This document shows positions 18,090 through 26,141 of a stretch of 57,131 nt of DNA, in pieces. The position numbers were made by a program, and so were the translations under genes. This DNA is from Cryomorphaceae bacterium (lineage in GTDB: Bacteria > Bacteroidota > Bacteroidia > Flavobacteriales_D > Crocinitomicaceae). The stretch is from positions 1 through 57,131 of the forward strand of contig JAIXUE010000021.1 in the NCBI GenBank assembly GCA_027483605.1. Direction: 5' to 3'. The notes under the pieces are model-generated. The model saw only the letters and a list, made by a program, of their open reading frames with translations. It was not told the origin of the DNA and made no database searches. The stretch's first letter is position 1; every line of letters starts with the position of its first letter.

Positions 18090-18527
18090 TTAAGATTCAA
18101 TAGTGGCAATACATTTGAGTTCGATGGCAATAGGGGTAGGCAGAGAGGAAATCTCGACTGTGGTGCGGCAAGGCAGGTTGTCTTTGAAGTATTCAGCATA
18201 CAACTTGTTGTAAGTATGAAAATCGCGTTTCATGTTGACCAAGAAAACGGTGACGTCTACTAGCTGCTCCCAAGAAGAACCTGAGGCTTCTAGTATGACA
18301 CGAACGTTCTCAAATACGCTGCGGCACTGCGCTTCAAAATCGAAAGCAATGAAGTTTCCATTGTGGTCAAGTTTGAGACCTGGCACGGAGGAGTCGTTGG
18401 CATCAGAGCCAGCTACACGTGGCCCGACACCTGATAAAAACAACAAATTGCCCACGCGGCGTGCGTGCGGATACAGACCTACTGGTTTGGGAGCGTTGTC
18501 TGTAGAGATACGTTCATTTACTGACAT
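18090..18527 (-). CDS. RidA/YjgF-family deaminase
   Basis: 145 residues from the ATG at 18527. A longer frame reaches 18605, but an exact TAnnTTTG promoter element (18543-18550, minus) lies inside it, so the short form is correct in my view. The sequence has the RidA fold motifs VGNLLFLSGVGPR, LEASGSSWEQLVDVTVFLV and LPCRTTVEI; the Arg in the last aligns with the active-site Arg of RidA. The STDNAPKPVGLYPHA start resembles the 2-aminomuconate-deaminase-like subgroup. RidA enzymes hydrolyse reactive enamine/imine intermediates from PLP enzymes. No tryptophan degradation genes are visible nearby, so a general housekeeping deaminase is equally possible. Confidence 0.88.
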   Translation of the reverse strand: MSVNERISTDNAPKPVGLYPHARRVGNLLFLSGVGPRVAGSDANDSSVPGLKLDHNGNFIAFDFEAQCRSVFENVRVILEASGSSWEQLVDVTVFLVNMKRDFHTYNKLYAEYFKDNLPCRTTVEISSLPTPIAIELKCIATIES

Positions 18528-18542
18528 TTCACGGAATTTACG

Positions 18543-18550
18543 CAAATATA
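18543..18550 (-). promoter_or_regulatory. -7 promoter element (TATATTTG) for the RidA operon
   Basis: An exact TAnnTTTG match on the minus strand, 15 bases before the ATG at 18527. It decides the start codon, because the longer open frame would run through it. It probably drives the ridA-like, TPR-like and methyltransferase genes. Confidence 0.6.
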
Positions 18551-18615
18551 GGGAAAGGCAAGCGATTTGAACCGATCTTAGTATCAAACCCCAATCAAAA
18601 GCCAAGATTATTGCG

Positions 18616-18623
18616 TAAATTCG
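18616..18623 (+). promoter_or_regulatory. Possible -7 element (TAAATTCG) for the glycosyltransferase operon
   Basis: TAAATTCG differs from TAnnTTTG at one base and ends 6 bases before the ATG at 18630. The same octamer within a shared TCGTAAATTCGC-like context precedes ileS (35497-35504). Confidence 0.4.
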
Positions 18624-18629
18624 CTCTTA

Positions 18630-19595
18630 ATGAAGCCACCGTACCGCACAGAACTTTCCCTTGTGATTCCCACTTTCAACGAAGAGGGAAATGTGCAGCG
18701 TCTTTACGAACAAATAAAGGTCGTTTTAGACCAACTTCATATCGACGCATACGAAGTCATTTTTATAGACGACGGCAGCTCAGATGCGTCGCTTCAGCGT
18801 ATCGAAGAGCTCCGCTCCCAAGACCCGAACGTTCATTACCTGCAATTTAGCCGCAATTTTGGTCACCAACATGCACTTAAGGCTGGTCTTGATCACGCGC
18901 GCGGAGCGGCGGTCATTAGCTTAGATGCGGATTTGCAACATCCTCCTGCACTTATTGCCGACATGGTTCAACTCTGGCGCAATGGCGCTGAGGTGGTTTA
19001 CACACGCCGCCAGGACAAACAAAATATCGGATTTTTCAAGAAAATGAGCGCAAAAGCCTTTTATTGGTTGGCCAATAGACTTTCTGAGGTGCCAATAGAA
19101 GAAGGCACTGCCGATTTTCGCCTCCTGGACCGCAAAGTAGTGACTGCAATCAAATCATTTAAAGAGTCGCATCTTTTTTTGCGCGGACTCATTCCAACCC
19201 TTGGTTTCAAGCAAGTAGCATTAGATTATGAGGCGGCGGCGCGCCATAGCGGCCAAAGCAAATATTCCTTTGGCAAAATGTTGCACTTTGCCATTAACGG
19301 AATCACGTCCTCAAGTGCTAAACCGCTTTATTTTTCTATCTATCTCGGCCTCTTTTTTGCCTTTTTGGCGTTTGTTTACGGGTGCTACGCAATTTACATA
19401 GCAGTTTTTACGGATTCCGCCATCACCGGCTGGACCTCCTTAATTGCGTCGGTTTTGTTTATCGGCGGCATTCAAATGATATTGATTGGCATTGTGGGCA
19501 TTTACTTAGGCAAGCTTTTTGTGCAAAGCAAGCAGCGCCCTACCTACATCATTCAAACAGAAACTCTAAGCTCAGTAGCGCCTCATGAAGTCTAA
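18630..19595 (+). CDS. Polyprenyl-phosphate-type GT2 glycosyltransferase
   Basis: 321 residues. Residues about 8-235 are a GT-A catalytic domain: LVIPTFNEEGN, IDDGSSDASL and the metal-binding SLDADLQHPP (DxD-type). Two C-terminal transmembrane segments follow (about 233-257 and 267-292), then a short basic tail. This is the layout of DPM1/GtrB-type enzymes that move a sugar from a nucleotide sugar to undecaprenyl phosphate on the cytoplasmic face. The product would feed envelope glycan or lipopolysaccharide modification. Its last 11 bases overlap the PorZ-like gene. This is notable because PorZ in Porphyromonas recognises A-type LPS. The actual sugar is not deducible. Confidence 0.88.
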   Translation: MKPPYRTELSLVIPTFNEEGNVQRLYEQIKVVLDQLHIDAYEVIFIDDGSSDASLQRIEELRSQDPNVHYLQFSRNFGHQHALKAGLDHARGAAVISLDADLQHPPALIADMVQLWRNGAEVVYTRRQDKQNIGFFKKMSAKAFYWLANRLSEVPIEEGTADFRLLDRKVVTAIKSFKESHLFLRGLIPTLGFKQVALDYEAAARHSGQSKYSFGKMLHFAINGITSSSAKPLYFSIYLGLFFAFLAFVYGCYAIYIAVFTDSAITGWTSLIASVLFIGGIQMILIGIVGIYLGKLFVQSKQRPTYIIQTETLSSVAPHEV

Positions 19596-21912
19596 ATTCC
19601 TTCTACTCATTCTATTACTTACCATAGGTAAAATGGCCCATGCCCAGATCCCTATGGGTAGCTGGAAATACCATGTGGCCAGTATGAAGGCAATCGATAT
19701 CGTCTCGGACGGCGAACGTATTTTTACAGCTTTAGAAAACGGCCTTTACATTTACAATCCATTTACTGAAGAAAGCGTCTTGAAAACCGCCCTAAATGGC
19801 TTGTCTGACATTGAAATTTCTTGTTTATACCACGACGCCACTGACAACGCCATCTACATTGGCTACACCAACGGCAACATTGACAAATGGCAAGCTGGAA
19901 AAATCACCAACTTACCTGCCATCAAATTAGCCCAAATCTCCAATTCAAAGCGCATTAATAAGTTTGAGCGCAATGGCGCTTTTATATACGTGGCAAATGA
20001 CTTCTCTATTGTACTCATAGATGTCGCCAAAGAGGAAATCAAAGACACATATTATCCAACTAACGGATTAGAGGCTATTGTGGATGTCGCGCTCACCACA
20101 GACTCCATCTTTGCCCTGACCTCAACCCAAATGTTTAAGGGGCTGCGCAGCAACCCAGCCTTGCCAGATTATTCCCAATGGGATCGCGACTTGCGTTTTC
20201 CGTTTCAGTCCGAAAATAAATATAAAGAGCTACAAACCTTCAATCAACAATTTTGGGTTTTGCGCTCCAATGATGCATACGGCCAAGATTCCGTTTTCCG
20301 CTTGAAAAACGACTTGTTGGTAAATGTCATCAACGAGCCTTTTAGCTATGAAATCAACAGTATTCAAAACCTTAGTGGGCAAATGGCTATTGCTATTGAT
20401 GGAGGGTTTTTTCTGTACAATGCCGATGGCCTGCAATTGAGTACCTATTCAGCTAGTTTGCTCGACCGCTGGATCAATCCTTCACGTGTTTGCCAAATTG
20501 GCAACTCCTATTGGACCGCAGATCAAGCTTGGGGACTGCAAGAACATCCAAATGTTTTCACGTGCAAGCGCTACCCAATTGAAGGGCTTGCCAATCAGTT
20601 CGTCTATACCATGGATTGGCAAGAAGGTGTTTTGGCTGTAGGCTCTGGAAGGCTAGAGGCAGAAATTGCACCGGCGTTCACGCGCAATGGCATTCATATC
20701 CTCGAAGAAAACCAATGGCGCTCACACAATACCCCAAAAGTTAGCTCTTGGGACTACAACAAAATTTGGGATTTTATTTCCATTGCTGTGAACCCTAAAA
20801 ACCCAAAAGAAATAGCAGCCGGGACCTATTCTTTTGCGCCCTTAACCCTCTTGAACGAGACCGACTCCCTTGTGTTTGACCAAAGTAATTCACCTCTTGA
20901 GCCTGTATCAATTGGTAATGGTTGGTCTTTGATCTCAGGACTCAAGTTTGATCCGAAGGGCAATTTGTGGGTTGCAAACGGCTATACCGATCGCCCGATC
21001 AAAATGAGACAGTCCAATGGCGTTTGGGTAAGTCATTACGTAGGCACCGGCGCGGCCAACAAGCAAACAACCAAACTAGAAATTGATTTTCAAGATAACA
21101 TCTGGATGGGTACCTACGCCAATGGACTCGTCGGTTTGCAGCATCAAGGCACTCTTGACGACCCCAGCGACGACCAATACATCCAACTCACCACTGGTGA
21201 ACTACTCGGCAACCTTCCCTCCAACAAAATCACCGCATTGGCGGCAGATTTTGACGGTGAACTTTGGATAGGTACCGATGCTGGTTTTGCGGTGCTGTAC
21301 AATGCAAACGGCTCTTTTACTGCTGGGGCAGGCAATTACGACGCACAGCGTATCCTTATTCCTTTTGAAGGGAATTTTGAGGAAGTGCTTGGCGATGCCA
21401 ATATCACTGATATTGAAGTAGATGGTGGCAATCGCAAATGGATGTCTACGGCCAATGCAGGCTTGGTCTTGCTTTCGCCAGACGGCACACAAATTATTGC
21501 GCAGTACAACGAAGACAACTCCCCCTTGATTTCCAACACTATCTTTGACATCGAAATCAATCAGCAGACGGGCGAACTATACATTGTCACCGACAAGGGT
21601 TTGGTTTCCTTTCGCATAGATGCAACCTATGAAGACGCCACATATGAAACCCTCAACGTCTTCCCTAACCCAGTAAAGCCTGATTATTTTGGCCCCATCA
21701 CTATCCAAGGTATTCGCTATAATTCTGATGTAAAAGTTACCGATGCTGCAGGGAACTTGATTTATAAAACGCAATCTAACGGCGGAACCGCTACTTGGAA
21801 TGGACAAAACCTAAATGGAGAAAAAGTACCAACTGGTGTATATTTCTTCTGGACGGCCAATAATTACCAAGGTGGCGACCGCAAAGTGGCCAAAGTACTC
21901 GTGATTCGTTGA
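19585..21912 (+). CDS. porZ: PorZ-like T9SS beta-propeller protein
   Basis: 775 residues, close to the roughly 776 of Porphyromonas PorZ. The signal peptide ends near MAHAQ. The mature start IPMGSWKYHVAS followed by IFTALENGLYIYNPFTEE is characteristic of the PorZ N-terminal propeller. A second propeller follows with two-component-regulator-type blades (GLVGLQHQG, ITALAADFDGELWIGTDAGF, WMSTANAGLVLLS). The C-terminus is a type A sorting domain (NVFPNPVKP, VTDAAGNLIY, VPTGVYFFW). PorZ is a surface component of the T9SS attachment complex, which works with the PorU sortase to couple cargo to LPS. The gene overlaps the glycosyltransferase gene by 11 bases and is followed after one base by pnuC. 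Identification rests on length, start motif and architecture. Confidence 0.75.
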   Translation: MKSKFLLLILLLTIGKMAHAQIPMGSWKYHVASMKAIDIVSDGERIFTALENGLYIYNPFTEESVLKTALNGLSDIEISCLYHDATDNAIYIGYTNGNIDKWQAGKITNLPAIKLAQISNSKRINKFERNGAFIYVANDFSIVLIDVAKEEIKDTYYPTNGLEAIVDVALTTDSIFALTSTQMFKGLRSNPALPDYSQWDRDLRFPFQSENKYKELQTFNQQFWVLRSNDAYGQDSVFRLKNDLLVNVINEPFSYEINSIQNLSGQMAIAIDGGFFLYNADGLQLSTYSASLLDRWINPSRVCQIGNSYWTADQAWGLQEHPNVFTCKRYPIEGLANQFVYTMDWQEGVLAVGSGRLEAEIAPAFTRNGIHILEENQWRSHNTPKVSSWDYNKIWDFISIAVNPKNPKEIAAGTYSFAPLTLLNETDSLVFDQSNSPLEPVSIGNGWSLISGLKFDPKGNLWVANGYTDRPIKMRQSNGVWVSHYVGTGAANKQTTKLEIDFQDNIWMGTYANGLVGLQHQGTLDDPSDDQYIQLTTGELLGNLPSNKITALAADFDGELWIGTDAGFAVLYNANGSFTAGAGNYDAQRILIPFEGNFEEVLGDANITDIEVDGGNRKWMSTANAGLVLLSPDGTQIIAQYNEDNSPLISNTIFDIEINQQTGELYIVTDKGLVSFRIDATYEDATYETLNVFPNPVKPDYFGPITIQGIRYNSDVKVTDAAGNLIYKTQSNGGTATWNGQNLNGEKVPTGVYFFWTANNYQGGDRKVAKVLVIR

Positions 21913-21913
21913 G

Positions 21914-22516
21914 ATGGTAGGGTTTGACTTTTTGTCTCCGTTATTGGAAATAGCCGCTGCAATATTAGGTTTCATCTATGTTTACTTCATTGCAACGGAA
22001 AAAGCAGTCGGCTGGATTTTTGGTATTGCCAGTGCCTTTTTTTATGCTTTGTTTTTCTACAATATGCAGACTTGGGGCTTGTTCAGCCAGCAAATTGCGT
22101 ACATCGTTCTTGGATTTTATGGCTTGGCAACCTGGTCTGCCCAAAAAGAAGTCTTGCCCATTCGCTCCATCGGGAAAGCAATTTGGATCTGGGTTTTATT
22201 GAGTTTCTTGGTTGGTATTTTGTTTTTATTTGTTGTCTTGTGGTTTGAAATGGGCGTTAAACCGTTTTTTTCCATTTATTTGTTATGGGTTTGGCGAGAA
22301 GCACTAGACGCGCAGTTCTTTGTATTTTCATTACTCGCTACTTGGCTCACCACAAGAAAAGTTTTGGAGAACTGGGTGGTCTGGATTGTCGTGAACGTCG
22401 TCGGGATCATTTGGTTTTGCGCCGAACATTGGTGGTCTACGGCCATTTTGTATTTCGCCTATCTTTTACTTGCTTTTAACGGCTATAGAAAATGGAAAAA
22501 AGCACTCTCCGTATAG
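21914..22516 (+). CDS. pnuC: Nicotinamide riboside transporter PnuC
   Basis: 200 residues with about seven hydrophobic segments. Family features are the N-terminal LEIAAAILGFIYVYFI helix, EKAVGWIFGIASAFFYALFF, and a Trp-rich core ending in WWSTAILYFAYLLLAFNGY, as in PnuC (a SWEET-like half-repeat protein). It takes up nicotinamide riboside by facilitated diffusion. The next gene overlaps by 25 bases and is a NadR-type kinase that would trap the substrate by phosphorylation, which strongly supports the assignment over a thiamine-type Pnu paralogue. One base separates it from the porZ-like gene, so it is probably co-transcribed. Confidence 0.9.
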   Translation: MVGFDFLSPLLEIAAAILGFIYVYFIATEKAVGWIFGIASAFFYALFFYNMQTWGLFSQQIAYIVLGFYGLATWSAQKEVLPIRSIGKAIWIWVLLSFLVGILFLFVVLWFEMGVKPFFSIYLLWVWREALDAQFFVFSLLATWLTTRKVLENWVVWIVVNVVGIIWFCAEHWWSTAILYFAYLLLAFNGYRKWKKALSV

Positions 22517-22998
22517 CATTCACCGGTCCAGAATCTTGCGGCAAAACAACCCATGCCGTTTGGCTTTCGTCATATTTAGAACTCCATTATATTGCTGAAT
22601 ACGCCAGAACGTATCTCGATGATCAAATCAGCTATCAGCAAAAGGATTTAGATATAATGGCCCAGGAACAAGTAAAGCGCTGGCCCAAAACTGGTTTTGT
22701 AGCCGACACCGAAATGCATGTTTTTCAGGTTTGGTCAGAAGTAAAGTACGCTGAGGTAAGTCCTGTTATCAGCGAACTTTTGAAAACACAACAATTTGAC
22801 CATTATTTTTTGTGTGCACCGGATATCCCTTGGGAGGCGGACCCCCTCAGAGAAAATCCTTTGAATAGAGATATGCTGTTTGATTTATATCTTGAACAAC
22901 TTGAAAAATACAGCCGCAATTTTACCATTCTCACTGGTAATTTAGAAAATCGTCAAGAACTGATCAAAGGCAGTATTTCTGAGCTCTTGAATCCGTAA
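22492..22998 (+). CDS. NadR-type nicotinamide riboside kinase (AAA-like ATPase)
   Basis: 168 residues, matching the kinase half of NadR without the adenylyltransferase or DNA-binding parts. Walker A is GPESCGKTT (residues about 11-19). Other family motifs are AEYARTYLD, DLDIMAQEQ and DTEMHVFQVWSEVKY. The predicted reaction is nicotinamide riboside plus ATP to NMN. The start lies within the last 25 bases of pnuC, indicating translational coupling of uptake and phosphorylation. The NMN must be adenylylated by an enzyme encoded elsewhere. Confidence 0.88.
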   Translation: MEKSTLRIAFTGPESCGKTTHAVWLSSYLELHYIAEYARTYLDDQISYQQKDLDIMAQEQVKRWPKTGFVADTEMHVFQVWSEVKYAEVSPVISELLKTQQFDHYFLCAPDIPWEADPLRENPLNRDMLFDLYLEQLEKYSRNFTILTGNLENRQELIKGSISELLNP

Positions 22999-23003
22999 TT
23001 TTG
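22996..23003 (+). promoter_or_regulatory. -7 promoter element (TAATTTTG) for the SCO gene
   Basis: An exact TAnnTTTG match overlapping the stop of the kinase gene and ending 4 bases before the ATG at 23008. Transcription would begin at or within a base or two of the start codon, predicting a leaderless mRNA. Confidence 0.6.
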
Positions 23004-23007
23004 TACC

Positions 23008-23676
23008 ATGAAACGGATTCTTTTTCTAGTCGTATTTTTACTTATTTTGGTGCCAATAGGCTACTACTTCTTAAGTGATCAAAGCAAGCCAAAACCGCTT
23101 CCGGTGCTCAACCCCATAGATGTACAGCAAGACATGGTAGATCCCGAAATGTTGCGCATAGGTAAAGGACACCGCATTGGGGCATTTCGTTTTCAAAATC
23201 AAGACGGAAAGTGGATCAGCACTGCCGACATGAAAGGCAGGGTGAGTGTAGTGGAATATTTCTTTACAACTTGCAAGAGTATCTGCCCTATCATGAATAC
23301 CCAAATGCAGCGCATACAGCGCAAGTTCGCCAAAGAGCCAAAAGTGCGCATTTTGAGCTTTACTGTCGACCCCGATACCGATACAATTGCCCAAATGAAA
23401 CGTTATGCCATGGCACACAATGCCAAAGCCGGACAATGGCATTTTTTGACTGGTGATAAGGCAGGTTTATATGATTTGGCCAGGCGTTCTTTCTTTGTCT
23501 TGAAACCTGCCGAAGCGCAGAACCTAGGCGATGCTGGCAGTGATTTTATACACACCAACAATTTTGTTTTGGTAGACCAACAACTACGCATCAGAGGTTA
23601 CTACGATGGCACCAATCCAAAGGAAGTCAGTCTGCTCCAAGTACATATCCAACAACTGCTCAACGAGCCTCAATAA
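23008..23676 (+). CDS. SCO1/SenC-family copper/thioredoxin-like protein
   Basis: 222 residues. An N-terminal transmembrane anchor (residues about 3-21) is followed by a periplasmic thioredoxin-like domain. The copper/redox motif is TTCKSICP (CxxxC, about residues 90-94), and the distal His ligand is in DFIHTNNFVLVD (about residue 177). SCO proteins deliver copper or electrons to the CuA site of cytochrome c oxidase, or act as thiol-disulfide reductases. No oxidase genes are adjacent here. An exact promoter element ends 4 bases before the ATG, so the gene can be expressed apart from the upstream NAD salvage genes. Confidence 0.9.
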   Translation: MKRILFLVVFLLILVPIGYYFLSDQSKPKPLPVLNPIDVQQDMVDPEMLRIGKGHRIGAFRFQNQDGKWISTADMKGRVSVVEYFFTTCKSICPIMNTQMQRIQRKFAKEPKVRILSFTVDPDTDTIAQMKRYAMAHNAKAGQWHFLTGDKAGLYDLARRSFFVLKPAEAQNLGDAGSDFIHTNNFVLVDQQLRIRGYYDGTNPKEVSLLQVHIQQLLNEPQ

Positions 23677-23694
23677 AGGCATTTTCTTTTTGCC

Positions 23695-23702
23695 TATCTT
23701 TG
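23695..23702 (+). promoter_or_regulatory. -7 promoter element (TATCTTTG) for the pseudouridine synthase gene
   Basis: An exact TAnnTTTG match in the 33-base gap after the SCO gene, ending 7 bases before the ATG at 23710. No TTG was seen at the usual -33 distance. Confidence 0.58.
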
Positions 23703-23709
23703 TACTCAA

Positions 23710-24564
23710 ATGAGACAACCAAAGAAAACAGGTGCAAAACCTAAAGTAAGCGGTGCCAAAGACGCACCGAAGGTCAGTGCCCGTGACAAGCGCAAATACA
23801 TCGATTACAAAATTAAAGTCAAAAAAGGCGATCCGCTGCCAAGTTTCCGCGAAGATGCCATTAGGCTCAATAAGTTTTTGTCCAATGCAGGTATTTGTTC
23901 GCGACGCGAGGCAGATGTGCTCATTGAAACAGGTGTGGTTTCAATTAACGGGGTTATTATTACTGAATTAGGTTACAAGATAAAGCCGGGTGATGTTGTG
24001 CAGTACGACGGCGAGACCATCACAACTGGCACCAAACGCTATGTTTTGCTCAACAAACCAAAAGGTTATATTACGGCAATAGACGATCCACGTGGTCGCA
24101 AAACGGTCATGACACTCGTGAGTAAAGCTTGCCGTGAACAAATATTCCCGGTGGGCCGCATGGAACGTGAAACAACAGGTTTAATGCTGTTTACCAATGA
24201 CGGTGACATGATGAAAAAACTCTTGCATCCGCGTTACCACGCACGCAAACTTTATCATATCGAAACCAATAAGGCAGTTGCTCGAGAAGACCTCGAAAAA
24301 ATGACGCGTGGCATAGACCTCGACGACGGTCGTTTCAAGGCAGAGGCTGCAAGTTTTGTAGAGGGTGGAGCGAGTAACGAAATTGGTGTGGAAATCCGTT
24401 CGGGCAAAAACCAAGTTGTGCGCCGGATGGTAGAAGCGCTGGGCTATCAAGTAATCAAACTTGACCGTGTTGTCTATGCAGGCCTTACCAAAAAAGATTT
24501 ACCGCGCGGGTATTACCGCCACCTCACTGAACAAGAAGTTGCATTTTTAAAAATGTCTAAATGA
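23710..24564 (+). CDS. RsuA/RluB-family pseudouridine synthase, Glu at catalytic Asp
   Basis: 284 residues. A basic N-terminal extension (about 1-48, Lys-rich) is followed by an S4 RNA-binding domain (about 52-105, IRLNKFLSNAGICSRREAD) and the RsuA/RluB/E/F catalytic domain (KGYITAIDDPRGRKTV, TGLMLFTNDGDMMKKLLHP, VVRRMVEALGYQV). The family isomerises uridine in rRNA; RluB-type enzymes modify 23S rRNA near position 2605. The catalytic motif normally reads GRLDxxTxG. Here it is GRMERETTG, with Glu152 at the position of the essential Asp. The rest of the family signature is intact. Either the enzyme tolerates Glu or it acts as a non-catalytic RNA-binding factor. The end overlaps the next gene by 4 bases. 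Confidence 0.88.
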   Translation: MRQPKKTGAKPKVSGAKDAPKVSARDKRKYIDYKIKVKKGDPLPSFREDAIRLNKFLSNAGICSRREADVLIETGVVSINGVIITELGYKIKPGDVVQYDGETITTGTKRYVLLNKPKGYITAIDDPRGRKTVMTLVSKACREQIFPVGRMERETTGLMLFTNDGDMMKKLLHPRYHARKLYHIETNKAVAREDLEKMTRGIDLDDGRFKAEAASFVEGGASNEIGVEIRSGKNQVVRRMVEALGYQVIKLDRVVYAGLTKKDLPRGYYRHLTEQEVAFLKMSK

Positions 24565-25277
24565 AAAAATGGGTGTTTTTTGGCTTGGTAGTTCTTTTAG
24601 CTACTTTCATAGGATGGTTTGTCAAGGGATATTTTTCTGATGACACTTTTGCATATACAAGCAAAAACCCCAATGCTGCCTTCTTTTACCCGCTAGATAC
24701 CGTTCCAAAAATCTATCAATACCGCAATGTTGCAAACGGCCTAGACGAAGAATTTCATCGGATTTATACTGTAGAAGACGCTGTTGGTCCTCACTTGATT
24801 GTGGAGGTTTATGCAGGTGATGGCCGCTTGCGAGAAGCCATCAATTACAACATCGACTCACTTGTTGTACAGGATCATATGGTCGTTAATAGAATGCAAA
24901 GCAAAGAAAAAGCACTGCTTTATAAAAACAAGCTTTTCCCTTTTGACCTTCAACAAGAAACTTGGTTTGCCTCTAAATTTAGTGGGGTAACAGACTCCAC
25001 CGTTATTCTGCAAGAGGTATTTCGTCAGTTTCAAACCAAGAAATCAATCCGGCTATTGACAAATAAGAGCGCAATGGCGTTCGTTTTTAAAGATAAAATC
25101 CGACGAACTGTTCTCAACCCTTTCACCAGAAAAGAAAATGAAGTGATCGGGCTGCAGCACAGTGTATTTGCCGAAGGCTATGGCTTAGTGGCATGGTATA
25201 ACCGTAACAAATCTATTCATTATCGTTTGGAACGAATCCTGACGCAAAAGGAGTGGATTCAAATTATCGCCCGATGA
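24561..25277 (+). CDS. Hypothetical membrane-anchored protein
   Basis: 238 residues. One N-terminal transmembrane segment (about 4-22, WVFFGLVVLLATFIGWF) is followed by an extracytoplasmic domain of mixed alpha/beta character with no Cys and no lipobox. I do not recognise a family; motifs such as FYPLDTVPKIYQYRNVANGLDEEFHRIY and a late FAEGYGLVAWY stand out, the latter resembling segments of Bacteroidota periplasmic proteins of unknown role. The start overlaps the pseudouridine synthase stop by 4 bases (ATGA), and its stop overlaps the barrel gene start by 4 bases, so it belongs to a coupled four-gene run ending with pth. Confidence 0.72.
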   Translation: MKKWVFFGLVVLLATFIGWFVKGYFSDDTFAYTSKNPNAAFFYPLDTVPKIYQYRNVANGLDEEFHRIYTVEDAVGPHLIVEVYAGDGRLREAINYNIDSLVVQDHMVVNRMQSKEKALLYKNKLFPFDLQQETWFASKFSGVTDSTVILQEVFRQFQTKKSIRLLTNKSAMAFVFKDKIRRTVLNPFTRKENEVIGLQHSVFAEGYGLVAWYNRNKSIHYRLERILTQKEWIQIIAR

Positions 25278-26140
25278 AACAACTCATTTTCATAGTGCTC
25301 TGCTCATTTTTGGGCCAGCATACTCAGGCTCAATACCTGAACCAAAAAAAATCAACTGGCCCAGGCACACTCTTCTTTTATTGGGGCTACAACCGCAGTA
25401 TTTACACTCCCAGCACTATTCGTTTTGTTGGCCCAGGTTATGACTTCAAACTCAAAGGTGTGGAGGCTGTCGATCGGCCGTCTACTGATATCAATGAATA
25501 TATAAATATCAATACTTTTACCATACCTCAATTCGATGTGAGGGTGGGGTATAATTTCAAACGCAATTGGGCAATTTCTCTTGGCTACGAGCACATGAAA
25601 TACGTCATGAAACACGGCCCCACTTATTTGTTAAGTGGTACGATTAGCCCAGGAATTGACCAAACAAATGGTTGGTCGGGCACTTACAGCGGTGATTCCA
25701 TTACTACCAATGAAAATACTTTTCATTACGAAAACACCAATGGACTCAATTACATCAATGTTCAGCTCACCAATGTGTTCAAAGTCTATAAAACTGAAAA
25801 AGGCAACTTTGCTTTAACAACCCTGATGGGAGTTGGCGCGGGTCCAGTTCTTTCTTACAATGATTTCACCTTTGCAGGCGAGAAATCCATGGAAACAGTT
25901 TCGCTTTCGGGAATGGGTGTATCAGGGCATTTTGGTCTGCGTGCTGAGTTTTTCAAGCATTTGTTTGTTGCTGCTAATTTACAAGGTGGTTTTATTGGCC
26001 AGTATCGTGTCAAAACGCGCCCTAACGACTACGATTCTCATGCCAAGCAGGCATTCTTGTATGGCCAGCGCGATATCGTTGTGGGGGCTTTGTTTTATTT
26101 GAAGCAAGCTGATAAGTGCAATACTTGTCCAAATTGGTAA
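25274..26140 (+). CDS. Outer-membrane beta-barrel protein
   Basis: 288 residues from the ATG at 25274, which overlaps the preceding stop (ATGA). An in-frame ATG at 25253 would put seven residues before the signal peptide and is less likely. The signal peptide is MKQLIFIVLCSFLGQHTQAQ. The mature protein has alternating hydrophobic strands with Gly/aromatic turns (FFYWGYNRSIY, VRVGYNFKRNWAISLGYEHMKY, GMGVSGHFGLRAEF) and ends in a Cys pair region (CNTCPNW). It is most like uncharacterised 8-10 strand Bacteroidota porin-like barrels. The substrate is unknown. It is co-directional with, and 1 base before, pth. Confidence 0.78.
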   Translation: MKQLIFIVLCSFLGQHTQAQYLNQKKSTGPGTLFFYWGYNRSIYTPSTIRFVGPGYDFKLKGVEAVDRPSTDINEYININTFTIPQFDVRVGYNFKRNWAISLGYEHMKYVMKHGPTYLLSGTISPGIDQTNGWSGTYSGDSITTNENTFHYENTNGLNYINVQLTNVFKVYKTEKGNFALTTLMGVGAGPVLSYNDFTFAGEKSMETVSLSGMGVSGHFGLRAEFFKHLFVAANLQGGFIGQYRVKTRPNDYDSHAKQAFLYGQRDIVVGALFYLKQADKCNTCPNW

Positions 26141-26141
26141 A

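Noticed and set aside
18528-18605. Longer N-terminus of the RidA protein
   Set aside because: The extra 26 residues are translated from sequence holding an exact -7 promoter element and have no similarity to the RidA fold; the ATG at 18527 fits family length.
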